Part shown: positions 1-9,667 of the stretch, in pieces
Layout of the letters: each line of letters starts with the position of its first letter
Position numbering within the stretch: position 1 is the first letter of the stretch
Source: Paenibacillus sp. DCT19
Lineage (GTDB): Bacteria > Bacillota > Bacilli > Paenibacillales > Paenibacillaceae
Direction of reading: 5' to 3'
Assembly (NCBI RefSeq): GCF_003268635.1
Contig: NZ_CP029639.1
Coordinates: 5,033,501-5,097,500, forward strand
Length of the DNA stretch: 64,000 nucleotides
The notes under the pieces: model-generated
The model's database searches: none
The model's input: the letters and a program-made list of their open reading frames with translations, nothing else
Told to the model about the DNA's origin: nothing
Translations under genes and position numbers: made by a program

Positions 1-1873
1 GAAGGAGCGGCTCCGTGAGCTGGAAGAGACTGATCGACGGACGATAGATTCCCTCACTGCGTGTATGAAACAGCGCAAGTGTTGTACCCGGAATCTTCTG
101 ACTCCCTACTGCTTCACGTTCCTCCAACCGTTTCGCGATTTCCTCTGGTTCCTTCAGCACCCCGGATCCATGAAGTACGTTGCACATCGCATACACCGTT
201 TTATAGAAACCGGCACCTTGATTGTCCAGCGGGTAGACCTGAAACTTGCCAATGATTCGGACGATTTCAATCAGAGTGGCTTCCATTCCGTCTGGATCCG
301 AGTAATGACTTGGCGTCTGGGTTTCTGTTTCCCTTGACTTGTTATGCTGTCGTTGTAACGTTGTTGTTCTAATAAAATGACGCAGATGTTCACTCTCTTC
401 TGCTGTAAGCAGTGGACTCACTTTGTAGTACTGATGCTCATCCATCGGCAGATCAACAGTGGATAACACCAGATCGTATTGATCCGTTGGAATCCGGGTA
501 GCTTCATACCAGGAGACGCTGTCTATAATTCGAATCTCGGGAAACTCCTTCGTCAGTCGGCTGGACAGCATGCGTGATGAACCAATTCCGCTTGTACAGA
601 CAATGATCGCCCTGATTTCCCGTTTTAATGTGCGTAATCTCTCGATGGATGCTCCAAAGTGCATGACTAGAAAACCAATTTCCTCATCGGGAACATCTAT
701 ACCTGGCCAAGCCTGGTACACGGATTTTTTGACATCTTCGAACAGTGAATCATAATCCTTGCGAATCTGCTGCAGTAGTGGATTACGGATCATCTGTTGT
801 CCTTCAATACGTTCCATTACAGGTGCCATATGCCCAATCAGACCTTCACGAAGCATACGATCCTCATGAAAGGCATAATGGGTTCTCGCCTGCATCTGAT
901 CAATCAATGAATGTACCCTATCTAGTAGAATTAAGTCGTCTATTGGCAACAGCCTTGAAGAGTGTATCCTCTGCTCTGTCTCAATTAATAATCTGTGAAA
1001 ATAATCCTGCTCATCTTGGGAGAACGTCAGCCCTAGCTGGGTAGATAGTACACCGCACAATCGGGATGCCATATAAGGTGGAACCTTCATCTCATCCTGC
1101 TCCGCAACGTCATCTCTCGCTTTCTCACGTGGAGAAAGACGACCAATGCCAAAGCCTTTACGAATACGTACAACCGCAACGGATAATTGAATCAGCAGCT
1201 TCATATATTGCCGTTCCGGGATGTTCTCCAGCCATTCGATATCTGGTTGCCACAATGCATTTTCGACTGTAAGCACATCACCATGCCCAATCATATTCAG
1301 CAACTTCTGGTTTACGATGGAGCCCCCTTGCTCAGGCTGTCTTCCGAACAGATCGGACTCATCCAGAAATTCCAGAGCAAGCGCAGCTATGGCAGTACGA
1401 TGAATCGTCTCATTTCCGTTAATCTTGACTCCATATCCACGTCTGCGAACCAGCTTTAGTCCAGCCTGACGAATCCGTGACTCCAGATCATCGAGATCAT
1501 TGGTCACCGTTGATACTGTCACTTTCAGATCTGAAGCTAGTGCAAGCAGTTTTACAGGTTCCGACTCATCCAGCAAAATACAAAGCATGAAGAGCTTACG
1601 CTCTTCCGGCGTAAACTCAATAGATTCCTTACCCTCTAATTGCTGGCGCAATACGGCCAGATTACCGGAACCGGCATCAATTCGAATACCGGTTCCTGAT
1701 TTTTTTTCCAGCCTCATACCCAAAGGTTCCAGCCACTGTTCAATCATCTGAAGCTCTCGGTGAACTGTTCGCGTACTGACTTTGACTTCAACGGCGATCT
1801 CACCAGCAGTGACTTCTTGTGGATGCTCCAGCAGAAACTCCACGATTTCACGTTGTCTTTTGGTAATACTCAT
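1..1873 (-). CDS. mtlR: Mannitol operon transcriptional activator MtlR (3' end beyond window)
   Basis: PRD-containing regulator of mannitol uptake, controlled by PTS phosphorylation. The frame runs from ATG at 1873 to the left edge without a stop (about 624 codons seen). The N-terminus is a DeoR/BglG-like helix-turn-helix (start MSITKRQREIVEFLLEHPQ); two PRD domains follow in the middle; an EIIB-like domain carries a cysteine in IIVCTSGIGSS; a partial EIIA-like domain at the edge has a histidine in LALFHTRSEGIYRP. This HTH-PRD-PRD-EIIB-EIIA order is that of MtlR in Bacillus and Geobacillus. It lies 40 bp downstream of mtlA on the same strand, so it is probably cotranscribed. mtlF and mtlD are expected just outside the left edge but cannot be seen. 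LicR/ManR-type relatives share the layout; the mtlA neighbour decides the name. Confidence 0.85.
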   Translation of the reverse strand, partial: MSITKRQREIVEFLLEHPQEVTAGEIAVEVKVSTRTVHRELQMIEQWLEPLGMRLEKKSGTGIRIDAGSGNLAVLRQQLEGKESIEFTPEERKLFMLCILLDESEPVKLLALASDLKVTVSTVTNDLDDLESRIRQAGLKLVRRRGYGVKINGNETIHRTAIAALALEFLDESDLFGRQPEQGGSIVNQKLLNMIGHGDVLTVENALWQPDIEWLENIPERQYMKLLIQLSVAVVRIRKGFGIGRLSPREKARDDVAEQDEMKVPPYMASRLCGVLSTQLGLTFSQDEQDYFHRLLIETEQRIHSSRLLPIDDLILLDRVHSLIDQMQARTHYAFHEDRMLREGLIGHMAPVMERIEGQQMIRNPLLQQIRKDYDSLFEDVKKSVYQAWPGIDVPDEEIGFLVMHFGASIERLRTLKREIRAIIVCTSGIGSSRMLSSRLTKEFPEIRIIDSVSWYEATRIPTDQYDLVLSTVDLPMDEHQYYKVSPLLTAEESEHLRHFIRTTTLQRQHNKSRETETQTPSHYSDPDGMEATLIEIVRIIGKFQVYPLDNQGAGFYKTVYAMCNVLHGSGVLKEPEEIAKRLEEREAVGSQKIPGTTLALFHTRSEGIYRPSISLFQLTEPLL

Positions 1874-1913
1874 ATCTCTAGCCTCCGGCTCAGAGAAGAC
1901 GAATGCGTCCGAT

Positions 1914-3368
1914 TTATTTCAGTCGTTCAACGAGCGCATCGTATTCCGGGCTTTTTAGGAAGTTGTCAATGGATATATGTTCTGCGTTTGGTGCAACGGA
2001 ACGGGCACGATCGGTTAATGTTTTCTGTGTAATAACCACATCTGCATCCTGCGGGATCTCACTGATTGCGGTATTGGTCACCGCAACGTCAATCCCTTCC
2101 GCCTTCATTTTCTTACGCAGAATGGAAGCGCCCATTGCACTTGATCCCATGCCTGCGTCACAAGAGAAGACGATTTTTCTCACATCTGTCTTCACTGTAG
2201 AAGCAGTACGATCCGCAACTTTGTTTTCTTCACCGCCATTAGCCGTAATTGCAGCATTTGGCGTAGTTCCTTGACTCTTCATATCCTTCATTCGGCTGGA
2301 TGCAGCCTCTAGATCTTCGTCCTTTTGTTTACCGGTTTTCAGCAATACTGCTGCAATCAGGAAGGATACTACCGCCGCTACAAGCACCCCTGCAAGCATT
2401 GGGAGATATCCGCCTTTTGGTGTTAGAAGGAAATAAGCGATAATACTACCTGGTGATGGTGCTGACACCAATCCTGCTCCAGTAAGCATAAATGTTAATG
2501 TACCCGCAACACCGCCGCCAATTGCGGCAAGAATTAGAATCGGTCTCATCAGAATGTAAGGGAAGTAAATTTCATGTATTCCCCCGAAGAAATGAATAAC
2601 AACCGCACCTGGTGCAGAAGATTTAGCCATACCGCGTCCGAAGAAGCAGTAAGCAAGCAGAATACCAAGTCCCGGACCCGGGTTGGATTCAAGCATGTAT
2701 AATACAGATTGCCCTAATTCTCTTGCCTGATCTGTTGCAATCGGTGTGAGAATTCCGTGGTTGATCGCATTGTTCAGGAACAATACTTTACCCGGTTCAA
2801 TGATCAGGTTAACCAGTGGCAACAAGCCCAGATTCATTAACCCCTGTACTCCGGCAGATAATACTTTACTAACAGCTTCTACAGCAGGCCCGATGCCCAC
2901 GAGAGCAGCAATTCCCAAGATTCCACCTATAATACCTGCGGAGAAGTTGTTAACCAGCATTTCAAATCCAGCTTTAATTTTACCTTCGATGGATTTATCA
3001 AACTTCTTGATGATCCATGCTGCCAGCGGTCCGGCAATCATGGCTCCGAGGAACATCGGAATGTCGCTACCCACGATGACCCCGATGGTCATTATGGCAC
3101 CTACGACACCACCCCGCTGTCCATGCACCATTGTACCGCCAGTGTAACCAATTAATAGTGGGAGCAAATAGTTTATCATCGGTCCCACAAGCTGTTCTAT
3201 CGTCGCATTTGGGTACCAGCCTGTTGGAATGAACAGAGCCGTAATTAATCCCCAGGCGATAAAGGCGCCCATATTCGGCATGACCATACCACTCAGGAAT
3301 CGGCCAAAACGCTGTACACCTACCCGTAGCCCACCTTTAGAATTGGACGTTTGGTCCAAATTACTCAT
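1914..3368 (-). CDS. mtlA: PTS mannitol transporter subunit IICB
   Basis: Membrane permease that imports mannitol and phosphorylates it to mannitol-1-phosphate. The 484-residue protein has the mannitol EIIC domain at about residues 15-345 (many hydrophobic segments, and the family motif GGIHEIYFP at 262-270), a charged linker (about 346-395) and an EIIB domain whose phosphorylated cysteine is Cys403 in FSCDAGMGSS. There is no EIIA domain, so a separate MtlF is required; it is not in this window. The start at 3368 is preceded by AAGGAGGAT at good spacing. mtlR follows 40 bp downstream. A cre-like sequence lies about 100 bp upstream. Confidence 0.93.
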   Translation of the reverse strand: MSNLDQTSNSKGGLRVGVQRFGRFLSGMVMPNMGAFIAWGLITALFIPTGWYPNATIEQLVGPMINYLLPLLIGYTGGTMVHGQRGGVVGAIMTIGVIVGSDIPMFLGAMIAGPLAAWIIKKFDKSIEGKIKAGFEMLVNNFSAGIIGGILGIAALVGIGPAVEAVSKVLSAGVQGLMNLGLLPLVNLIIEPGKVLFLNNAINHGILTPIATDQARELGQSVLYMLESNPGPGLGILLAYCFFGRGMAKSSAPGAVVIHFFGGIHEIYFPYILMRPILILAAIGGGVAGTLTFMLTGAGLVSAPSPGSIIAYFLLTPKGGYLPMLAGVLVAAVVSFLIAAVLLKTGKQKDEDLEAASSRMKDMKSQGTTPNAAITANGGEENKVADRTASTVKTDVRKIVFSCDAGMGSSAMGASILRKKMKAEGIDVAVTNTAISEIPQDADVVITQKTLTDRARSVAPNAEHISIDNFLKSPEYDALVERLK

Positions 3369-3467
3369 TGTTATATCCTCCTTGGATCAAGTCATTATGA
3401 AAATGAAAGGGGTATCATTTTGCCCCTGCTGCAATCCTAAGCGAGAATGCTCTCCTGTTCAATAAAA

Positions 3468-3481
3468 TGAAAGCGTACTTT
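3468..3481. promoter_or_regulatory. Candidate cre (CcpA) site upstream of mtlA
   Basis: TGAAAGCGTACTTT matches 11 of 14 positions of the cre consensus TGWAARCGYTWNCW and is nearly palindromic. It lies about 100 bp before the mtlA start. Carbon catabolite repression of mannitol genes by CcpA is established in Bacillus; its use here is inference. Confidence 0.35.
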
Positions 3482-3686
3482 CGTCATGAACAATGATGAC
3501 AACATTAGGTTATGTAATCATAGTTTGTCTATGCATAATGGCTGGATACGTTGATACACAAGGATTTTTTCGCCTATGACTTATGTCACTTCCAGAACCA
3601 ATTTCTGATCCAGAACTGGATTCAATCAGACAATTAACAACCAAAATCAGTGTGAGTTGTCATTCACTACAATCCTCAGAGAGCAC

Positions 3687-3719
3687 AAAAAAAACTGTGC
3701 AAGCATCTCGCTCACACAG
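3687..3719 (-). terminator. Rho-independent terminator after gcvH
   Basis: On the minus strand a 10-bp stem (CTGTGTGAGC with GCTTGCACAG, wobble pairs included) and 5-base loop are followed by eight T residues. It lies 160 bp past the gcvH stop. Confidence 0.65.
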
Positions 3720-3879
3720 GTTAATATGATATAAAGCAACACTCTATATGTTATTAAATGAGTCCATTTATAACCACTAAAGGTTGATTTTTGATCTATA
3801 TCTGGCTGCGTTTGCAGCACCAAATAAGATATTATGAAATCGATTCAAACATATGTTAATAAGTCCATTTCAGAACATA

Positions 3880-4272
3880 TTATTCTTCCGTGTGTTTGCG
3901 ATAAGCATCCGCGTTCATCAGCTTGGATAAGGCTACACTCAAATCGCCATCCACCCGGATCTCAATCATCCATCCTTCTTCATAAGGAGAGCTATTCACA
4001 AGCTCTGGTGAGTCTTGCAACGCATCATTGATCGCAATAATGGAGCCACTCACAGGTGAAAATAAATCCGAAACCGTTTTGACGGATTCAATCGTACCAA
4101 TACTTTCTTCCGCTTGTACACTGGATTCAAGATCAGGCAATTCAACAAACACAATGTCACCCAGCTGGTGCTGTGCGAACTCGGTAATACCAATACGTAC
4201 AGTATCCTCCCCTACGGTCTGCACCCATTCGTGCTCTTCACTGTACAGGAAATCACTTTTCAATTCGCTCAT
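3880..4272 (-). CDS. gcvH: Glycine cleavage system H protein
   Basis: Lipoyl carrier that shuttles the aminomethyl group between the P, T and L proteins of the glycine cleavage system. The 130-residue protein matches the family length and has the lipoylated lysine at Lys65 in IESVKTVSDL, inside the conserved biotinyl/lipoyl fold (GDIVFVELP before it, DLFSPVSG after). The start is preceded by GAGGCGGAT. It is transcribed away from the gcvT-gcvPA-gcvPB operon, about 800 bp from gcvT, and the glycine riboswitch between them faces gcvT, so gcvH is probably not under that switch. Confidence 0.95.
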   Translation of the reverse strand: MSELKSDFLYSEEHEWVQTVGEDTVRIGITEFAQHQLGDIVFVELPDLESSVQAEESIGTIESVKTVSDLFSPVSGSIIAINDALQDSPELVNSSPYEEGWMIEIRVDGDLSVALSKLMNADAYRKHTEE

Positions 4273-4340
4273 CGATATCCGCCTCGCTTTTCATTAATGA
4301 GTGCATGCGTTCTTTGGCCAAATCCCTTTTCCCAGAACAT

Positions 4341-4370
4341 AGCGTATGATATTTTCGAATCAAATGTCAA
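4341..4370 (-). promoter_or_regulatory. Possible gcvH promoter
   Basis: Minus-strand TTGACA (4370-4365), an 18-base spacer and a weak TACGCT -10 lie about 70 bp before gcvH. The perfect -35 is the main support; the -10 matches only three positions. Confidence 0.3.
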
Positions 4371-4543
4371 GATACCTTACAATTTGTTCATATTTTCTGA
4401 TCAAAAGCGAGATCATCTAAATACGAACTTACATATACTAGTTATTATTGGAATAGTAAGCGCACTCTTTTTATTTAAACGAACATTAAATTGCATATAA
4501 GCTTAAATTATTCGTCTTTCTTTGAAATCAGATGACATTGTTC

Positions 4544-4572
4544 TTGACATCAGCAGGCAATTCGCGTATTAA
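4544..4572 (+). promoter_or_regulatory. Sigma-A promoter of the gcv riboswitch operon
   Basis: TTGACA at 4544-4549, a 17-base spacer, then TATTAA at 4567-4572. It sits about 50 bp before the first glycine aptamer, where the leader transcript should begin. Confidence 0.7.
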
Positions 4573-4619
4573 TGAAAGGAGTAAAACTGTTTTCGTTGTG
4601 TGCAATATCGCGGATGAAT

Positions 4620-4845
4620 GTAAAGGGAGAGATTACCCAAGCATCTGGATCTGGATGTTCATGCGGTAACGCCGAAGGAGTAAACCACCCGACAAGCGGG
4701 CGGTGAATCTCTCAGGCAAAAGGACTTTTACGGGACGCAACTCTGGAGAGCATCTACCCGCCCGGTACGGGCGTTAAGATCACCCAAGGGGAAACCTGCT
4801 GCATTGGCGGCGGGGTAACTCTCAGGTACCAAGGACAGAGCCTAA
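4620..4845 (+). ncRNA. Tandem glycine riboswitch (gcvT motif)
   Basis: Two glycine aptamers in series. The first begins near GGGAGAG at 4625, contains the conserved GCCGAAGGAG segment near 4672 and closes with CTCTCAGGCAAAAGGAC around 4710-4728. The second runs from CTCTGGAGAG (about 4741) through CACCCAAGGGG near 4783 to CTCTCAGGTACCAAGGAC at 4819-4836. This is the textbook arrangement before gcvT in Bacillus. Its last bases, AAGGACAGAGCC, also form the 5' arm of the terminator that follows, so glycine binding should block termination and switch the operon on. Confidence 0.93.
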
Positions 4846-4900
4846 GAATACAGCGTGCTTCTGGCATGCCGGTTCTTTGGCCTGTCCTTTTCCTTTTTCC
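4831..4900 (+). terminator. Riboswitch-controlled terminator (expression platform)
   Basis: The arm 4831-4848 (AAGGACAGAGCCTAAGAA) pairs almost completely with 4873-4889 (TTCTTTGGCCTGTCCTT), followed by TTTTCCTTTTT. The 5' arm overlaps the closing stem of the second aptamer, giving mutually exclusive folds. Confidence 0.85.
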
Positions 4901-5083
4901 CAAAAAAGATAAACACAGCAACCAAACCGTGCAGCATAACCGGATCTCAGAAGTACGATTTTACGTACGATTTATATTCATTACTCAAAATACTTATACC
5001 ACTCTAATAACGATCATGCCTATTCAACATTAATCCATATGCAGCACATTCAGCCGCTTGACGGCTAATGAAGAGGTGATTTG

Positions 5084-6220
5084 ATGTCCGATTTACTTAG
5101 AACTCCACTCTTTCCCTTATATCAACAGTACGAAGGCGTACGTTGCATTGACTTTGGTGGCTGGGAGCTTCCGGTACAGTTTAGCGGAATTCAGAAGGAA
5201 CACGAAGCAGTTCGTGAACGTGCAGGGCTGTTTGATGTATCCCATATGGGCGAATTCACCGTACAAGGTGAACAAGCGGAGGCTTTTTTGCAGCACATGA
5301 CCACCAATGACGTAACCGCACTTGTTCCGGGTCAGGCACAATATACGTTGATGTGTTATCCCGATGGCGGTGTGGTCGATGATCTACTGGTGTATAAACT
5401 GGAGGAACAGCACTATATGTTAGTTGTTAATGCCTCCAACATCGATAAGGATTGGGCATGGCTAGTGGAACATCTCGCCCCTGGGGTAACCATGACAAAT
5501 GACTCCAAGCAGACTGCTCTTCTAGCACTGCAAGGTCCATTGTCTGTTGATATTCTCCAAAAAGTTACGGACATTGATGTAGCTACCATTGAGCCGTTTC
5601 GTTTTGTACAGGATACGGAAGTATGCGGTGTAAAATTGCTGTTATCCCGCACTGGATATACCGGCGAAGATGGCTTTGAGCTGTATGTTCGAGCAGATCA
5701 CGCTGCTACGGTGTGGAATGGATTGATGCAGGCAGGGGAAGAACACGGATTGGTTCCGGCTGGACTTGGTGCACGGGACACCCTACGCTTTGAGGCAAAA
5801 TTGCCATTGTACGGGCAGGAACTGTCACCCACGATCTCCCCGCTGGAGGCTGGGGTTGGCATGTTTGTGAAACTGAATTCCGGGCCTTTTATCGGACACG
5901 ACGTTTTATCACAGCAAAAAAATGACGGGCCTGCTCGCAAATTAGTCGGCATCGAAGTGCTGGAGCGCGGGATTCCACGTCCCCATTACCCTCTCTACGC
6001 AGATGGTGTACAGATTGGTGAAGTAACGACAGGCACACAATCACCTACGCTAAAAAGGAATCTTGGGTTAGCCCTCATTGACAGTAAATATGCTGCACTA
6101 GGTACGCCACTGGAGATTGAGATTCGCGGCAAAAAGCTAAAAGCCGAGGTCGTAAAGACCCCTTTTCATAAACGGACACGCACGCCTAAGACACCTACTC
6201 AAGGAGCTGATCAAGCATGA
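5084..6220 (+). CDS. gcvT: Glycine cleavage system T protein (aminomethyltransferase)
   Basis: Tetrahydrofolate-dependent enzyme that releases ammonia from the H-protein-bound aminomethyl group and makes 5,10-methylene-THF. The 378-residue product has the GcvT folate-binding N-domain ([11 protein letters not shown] near residues 49-59; [14 protein letters not shown] near 190) and the C-terminal GcvT_C barrel ([20 protein letters not shown]). I chose ATG 5084 rather than the adjacent TTG 5081 because AGGTG at 5074-5078 gives better spacing to it. The stop overlaps the gcvPA start by four bases (ATGA), showing translational coupling. First gene behind the glycine riboswitch. Confidence 0.95.
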   Translation: MSDLLRTPLFPLYQQYEGVRCIDFGGWELPVQFSGIQKEHEAVRERAGLFDVSHMGEFTVQGEQAEAFLQHMTTNDVTALVPGQAQYTLMCYPDGGVVDDLLVYKLEEQHYMLVVNASNIDKDWAWLVEHLAPGVTMTNDSKQTALLALQGPLSVDILQKVTDIDVATIEPFRFVQDTEVCGVKLLLSRTGYTGEDGFELYVRADHAATVWNGLMQAGEEHGLVPAGLGARDTLRFEAKLPLYGQELSPTISPLEAGVGMFVKLNSGPFIGHDVLSQQKNDGPARKLVGIEVLERGIPRPHYPLYADGVQIGEVTTGTQSPTLKRNLGLALIDSKYAALGTPLEIEIRGKKLKAEVVKTPFHKRTRTPKTPTQGADQA

Positions 6221-7572
6221 CCAAGCACCGTTACATTCCTATGACCGAGCAGGATCAGAGCGCTATGCTGGCAACAGTTGGTGTGAAAACGATCGAAGAC
6301 CTCTTCCGAGATATCCCGCAGGAGATTCGTTATCAGGGTGAGTTACCCGTATCCTCTCGGCTAGATGAATATGCACTTACGCGTCATATGTCCAAACAAG
6401 CTGGTGCCAATGCCAACTTCGAGACACACGCAAGTTTTCTTGGTGCAGGCATCTACGACCATCATATACCTTCTGTCATCAATCATGTGATCTCCCGTTC
6501 GGAATTCTATACTGCATATACACCGTACCAACCTGAAATTAGTCAGGGCGAGCTTCAAGCAATATTTGAGTTTCAATCATACATCTGCGAATTGACAGGC
6601 ATGGCCGTTGCCAATGCAAGTATGTATGACGGTGCGACCGCTTTTGCAGAAGCAGGGAATTTGGCAGCAGCAGCTACTCGCCGTAAACAATTGATCGTAT
6701 CTCGTACCGTTCATCCGGAAGCACGTCAGGTACTGAAAGCCTATGCTCATGGTCTAAGTCTGGATATCGTCGAGATCGGGTATCAAAATGGCGTAACTGA
6801 CTGGGATGCCTTACAAGCCGCCATCTCGGAAGAAACGGCTGCAGTCATGATTCAAAGCCCAAACTTCTTCGGTGCCGTTGAACCTATCCAGCAAGCAGCT
6901 GACCTAGCTCATGCACACAAAAGCCTGCTTGTAGTAAGTGCGAATCCACTTTCACTAGGATTGTTAGAGGCTCCTGGGAAGCTTGGCGCTGACATTGTTG
7001 TCGGTGACGCTCAACCTTTGGGGATCGCCGCATCTCTCGGCGGACCAACATGTGGATATTTTGCTGTATCACAGGCTCATATGCGCCGTATTCCTGGCCG
7101 AATTGTAGGTCAGACGACTGATCGTAACGGCAAACGTGGCTTCGTACTAACACTACAGGCACGCGAACAGCATATCCGCCGGGAAAAGGCGACGTCTAAC
7201 ATTTGTTCCAACCAAGCATTGCTTGCACTGAGCGCATCCGTATACATGTCTACAATGGGAAGACAGGGCATGATCGATGTAGCGGATCTCAATTTGCAGA
7301 AGAGTCATTATGCACTTGAAGTATTCAAAGCTATACCTGGTGTAAAAGCAACCTTCAACGCACCAACATTTAACGAGTTTGTCATTCAGTTGCCTGAAGG
7401 AACAAACGTCGATGCCCTGCAACTAGAGTTGCTGGATAAAGGTTTTATCGGTGGATACGAACTCGGTCGGGATTATCCCGAACTCGCTGGACATATGTTA
7501 CTCGCAGTAACGGAGCGACGCACCAAGGAAGAAATTGACGAATTCGCACGAGCATTGGAGGGATCGTTGTGA
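6217..7572 (+). CDS. gcvPA: Glycine dehydrogenase (decarboxylating) subunit 1
   Basis: N-terminal half-subunit of the two-part P protein, which decarboxylates glycine and loads the aminomethyl group onto GcvH. The 451 residues cover the expected length and conserved blocks: the N-terminal segment [14 protein letters not shown], the region [18 protein letters not shown] and the domain around [10 protein letters not shown]. The PLP lysine is in the partner subunit. The gene overlaps gcvT upstream and gcvPB downstream by four bases each. Since gcvPB is frameshifted as sequenced, this subunit would lack a full partner if the sequence were literally correct. Confidence 0.94.
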   Translation: MTKHRYIPMTEQDQSAMLATVGVKTIEDLFRDIPQEIRYQGELPVSSRLDEYALTRHMSKQAGANANFETHASFLGAGIYDHHIPSVINHVISRSEFYTAYTPYQPEISQGELQAIFEFQSYICELTGMAVANASMYDGATAFAEAGNLAAAATRRKQLIVSRTVHPEARQVLKAYAHGLSLDIVEIGYQNGVTDWDALQAAISEETAAVMIQSPNFFGAVEPIQQAADLAHAHKSLLVVSANPLSLGLLEAPGKLGADIVVGDAQPLGIAASLGGPTCGYFAVSQAHMRRIPGRIVGQTTDRNGKRGFVLTLQAREQHIRREKATSNICSNQALLALSASVYMSTMGRQGMIDVADLNLQKSHYALEVFKAIPGVKATFNAPTFNEFVIQLPEGTNVDALQLELLDKGFIGGYELGRDYPELAGHMLLAVTERRTKEEIDEFARALEGSL

Positions 7573-9133
7573 CTCAAGAAACGAAGACAGCAACAGGACA
7601 AACCGAGTTAGCGCATTCTAGTACATCGCCGCTAAGCACCGACACAGAATCAACGAGTTCAGCATCGACAGCATCTCCTGCTCCTGAGCAAACACTCATA
7701 TTTGAACTGAGCAGCCCTGGACGTGTGGCTTATTCCCTACCGGAATGTGATGTGCCTCGCCAAGATCCCGGAGCTTTGATTCCCCGGGAAATGCTGCGGG
7801 CAGAAGCGGCTGCGTTACCAGAAGTATTCGAAGTGGATGTGATTCGTCACTATACAGCTCTCTCCCGTCGTAACTTCGGTGTAGATAACGGGTTTTACCC
7901 GCTCGGCTCCTGCACGATGAAATACAATCCCAAAATCAATGAAGATGTTGCACGCTACAGTGGATTCGCCAAAATCCACCCATATCAGCATGAGTCTAGC
8001 ATTCAAGGTGCTCTTGAGCTGCTGTACACGCTGCAAAATGACCTTGCTGGTCTGACCGGCATGGATGCCGTGACTCTACAACCAGCTGCCGGCGCACATG
8101 GCGAATGGACGGGGCTCATGATGATTCGAGCCTACCATGAAAGTCGTGGTGAAGTACGTACCAAAGTCATCGTGCCTGATTCATCCCATGGTACAAATCC
8201 AGCTAGTGCAACAGTTGCCGGGTTCGAAACTGTAACCATTCCTTCCCGTGCTGATGGTCTTGTTGACCTGGATGCACTCCGCGGGCAGTGGGTAATGACA
8301 CGGCTGCATTAATGCTTACCAATCCTAATACGCTTGGTCTGTTCGAGAAGGATATCCAGGAGATTGCTTCCATTGTGCATGAGGCAGGCGGATTGTTGTA
8401 TTATGATGGTGCTAATTCCAATGCCATTATGGGCATTACCCGTCCGGGAGACATGGGCTTCGATGTCGTACATCTGAACTTGCACAAAACGATGAGTACC
8501 CCACATGGTGGTGGTGGCCCTGGTGCTGGCCCTGTCGGTGTGAAAAGCCGTCTCGTGCCGTACCTGCCTAAACCGATGGTAATCAAAAACGATCAAGGCC
8601 TTTATGCTCTGGATTATGAAGGCGATCAATCCATTGGACGTGTCAAAGCGTACTATGGCAACTTCGGTATCTTGGTACGTGCTTATGCTTACATGCGCAC
8701 ATATGGTCCTGAGGGACTGCGACGTGTATCCGAATGTGCTGTGCTTAATGCAAATTACATGATGGCACGTCTCGCACCTTATTACGAGATTCCATATCCA
8801 GGTGTATGTAAACATGAATTTGTGATGTCTGGTCGCGGGTTGAAGCAATATGGTGTTCGGACATTGGACGTTGCCAAACGGTTGCTTGATTTTGGCTATC
8901 ATCCACCAACTGTGTATTTCCCACTCAATGTGGAGGAATGCATCATGATTGAGCCTACCGAGACCGAAAGCAAAGAAACGCTTGATGGATTCATTGATAC
9001 GATGATCCGCATTGCGAAGGAAGCAGAAGAAACACCTGAATTAGTTCTTAACGCCCCTTACGGCACACCGGTAACTCGTCTGGACGAAACAACCGCTGCT
9101 CGTAAACCTGTATTGAACTGTGCTTGCAGTTAG
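7569..9133 (+). pseudogene. gcvPB: Glycine dehydrogenase (decarboxylating) subunit 2, frameshifted
   Basis: PLP-bearing half-subunit of the P protein. Two frames together give the whole gene: the first (GTG at 7569 to 8312) ends in [11 protein letters not shown], and the second picks up at once as [21 protein letters not shown] and runs to 9133. The PLP lysine lies in the second part ([14 protein letters not shown]). The total length is 3n+2, so one base is missing; one more G in the GGG at 8283-8285 restores DALRGAVGND and a 521-residue protein. I see no slippery heptamer suggesting programmed frameshifting. The start is GTG in a four-base overlap with gcvPA. About 40 residues at the N-terminus are Ser/Thr-rich and precede the usual beginning ([10 protein letters not shown]). 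Probably a sequencing deletion; a real mutation would inactivate glycine cleavage. Confidence 0.9.
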
Positions 9134-9200
9134 GACGTTCTTGAATCTTACTTGAATTTGTGTGTAATCACACTTGTGGGTATCTTCCCGTGAGCTTTGG

Positions 9201-9310
9201 GTGAGCTTTCTCAGTGAGTTTTCAGTGGCTTCTCAATGGCTTCCCAGTAGCTTCTCGGTAACTTCTCACTGTCTTTTCACTGTCTTTTCAGTGACTTCTC
9301 ACTGCCTTTC
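9201..9310 (+). repeat. Ten degenerate 11-bp tandem units
   Basis: Ten consecutive 11-base units fit without gaps: GTGAGCTTTCT, CAGTGAGTTTT, CAGTGGCTTCT, CAATGGCTTCC, CAGTAGCTTCT, CGGTAACTTCT, CACTGTCTTTT (twice), CAGTGACTTCT, CACTGCCTTTC. The approximate consensus is CAGTGRCTTCT. The period is close to one helical turn and is not a multiple of three. Confidence 0.85.
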
Positions 9311-9478
9311 CGCCATACTGCGTCTGCGTCACGATCTCTTGACGTAGCTGGTAGGTCTGTGGAAAAGTTCCTGGCTTGGAACGAAAATGTGGCACACTCT
9401 GCTGCTTACGGAACGATAATTTGGCAAAACCTACTTCTTTCGGGTTATAGAATGTACCCTGAGTAAATCATTGTTCTC

Positions 9479-9530
9479 ACAAAAGCTCTTGCGAGATCGA
9501 ACATCCGCAAGAGCTTTTGTGTTGCTTTTC
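9479..9530 (+). terminator. Terminator downstream of gcvPB
   Basis: Perfect 15-bp inverted repeat: ACAAAAGCTCTTGCG (9479-9493) pairs with CGCAAGAGCTTTTGT (9506-9520), 12-base loop, then GTTGCTTTTCTTTT. It lies 345 bp past the gcvPB stop, beyond the 11-bp array. Confidence 0.65.
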
Positions 9531-9550
9531 TTTTACGTGCGCCATTGTTG

Positions 9551-9667
9551 GTGCTCAATTGTTCTTCCCCTTCTCACGGTTACTATTGAGCCACTCTATT
9601 GCTTTCCCCTTCTTACGGTTACTATTGGTGCTGCTCAATTGTTTTTCCCTTCTTACGGTTACTATTG
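9551..9667 (+). repeat. Three direct repeats of about 39-40 bp
   Basis: The core ACGGTTACTATTG ends at 9588, 9627 and 9667, giving periods of 39 and 40 bases. Each is preceded by a TTCCCCTTCT-like tract, and copies 1 and 3 also share GCTCAATTGTT. Confidence 0.8.

Larger units (their letters stand above)
3369..3879. other. Intergenic region between gcvH and mtlA
   Basis: Five hundred bases without a credible reading frame. It holds a cre-like site (3468-3481) and a minus-strand terminator (3687-3719). It should also contain the mtlA promoter, but I see no convincing -35/-10 pair, as is common for promoters that depend on an activator such as MtlR. Confidence 0.5.

Noticed and set aside
8275..8295. 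Programmed -1 frameshifting in gcvPB
   Set aside because: No X XXY YYZ slippery site or downstream pseudoknot is visible, and the same kind of loss occurs in several unrelated genes here.
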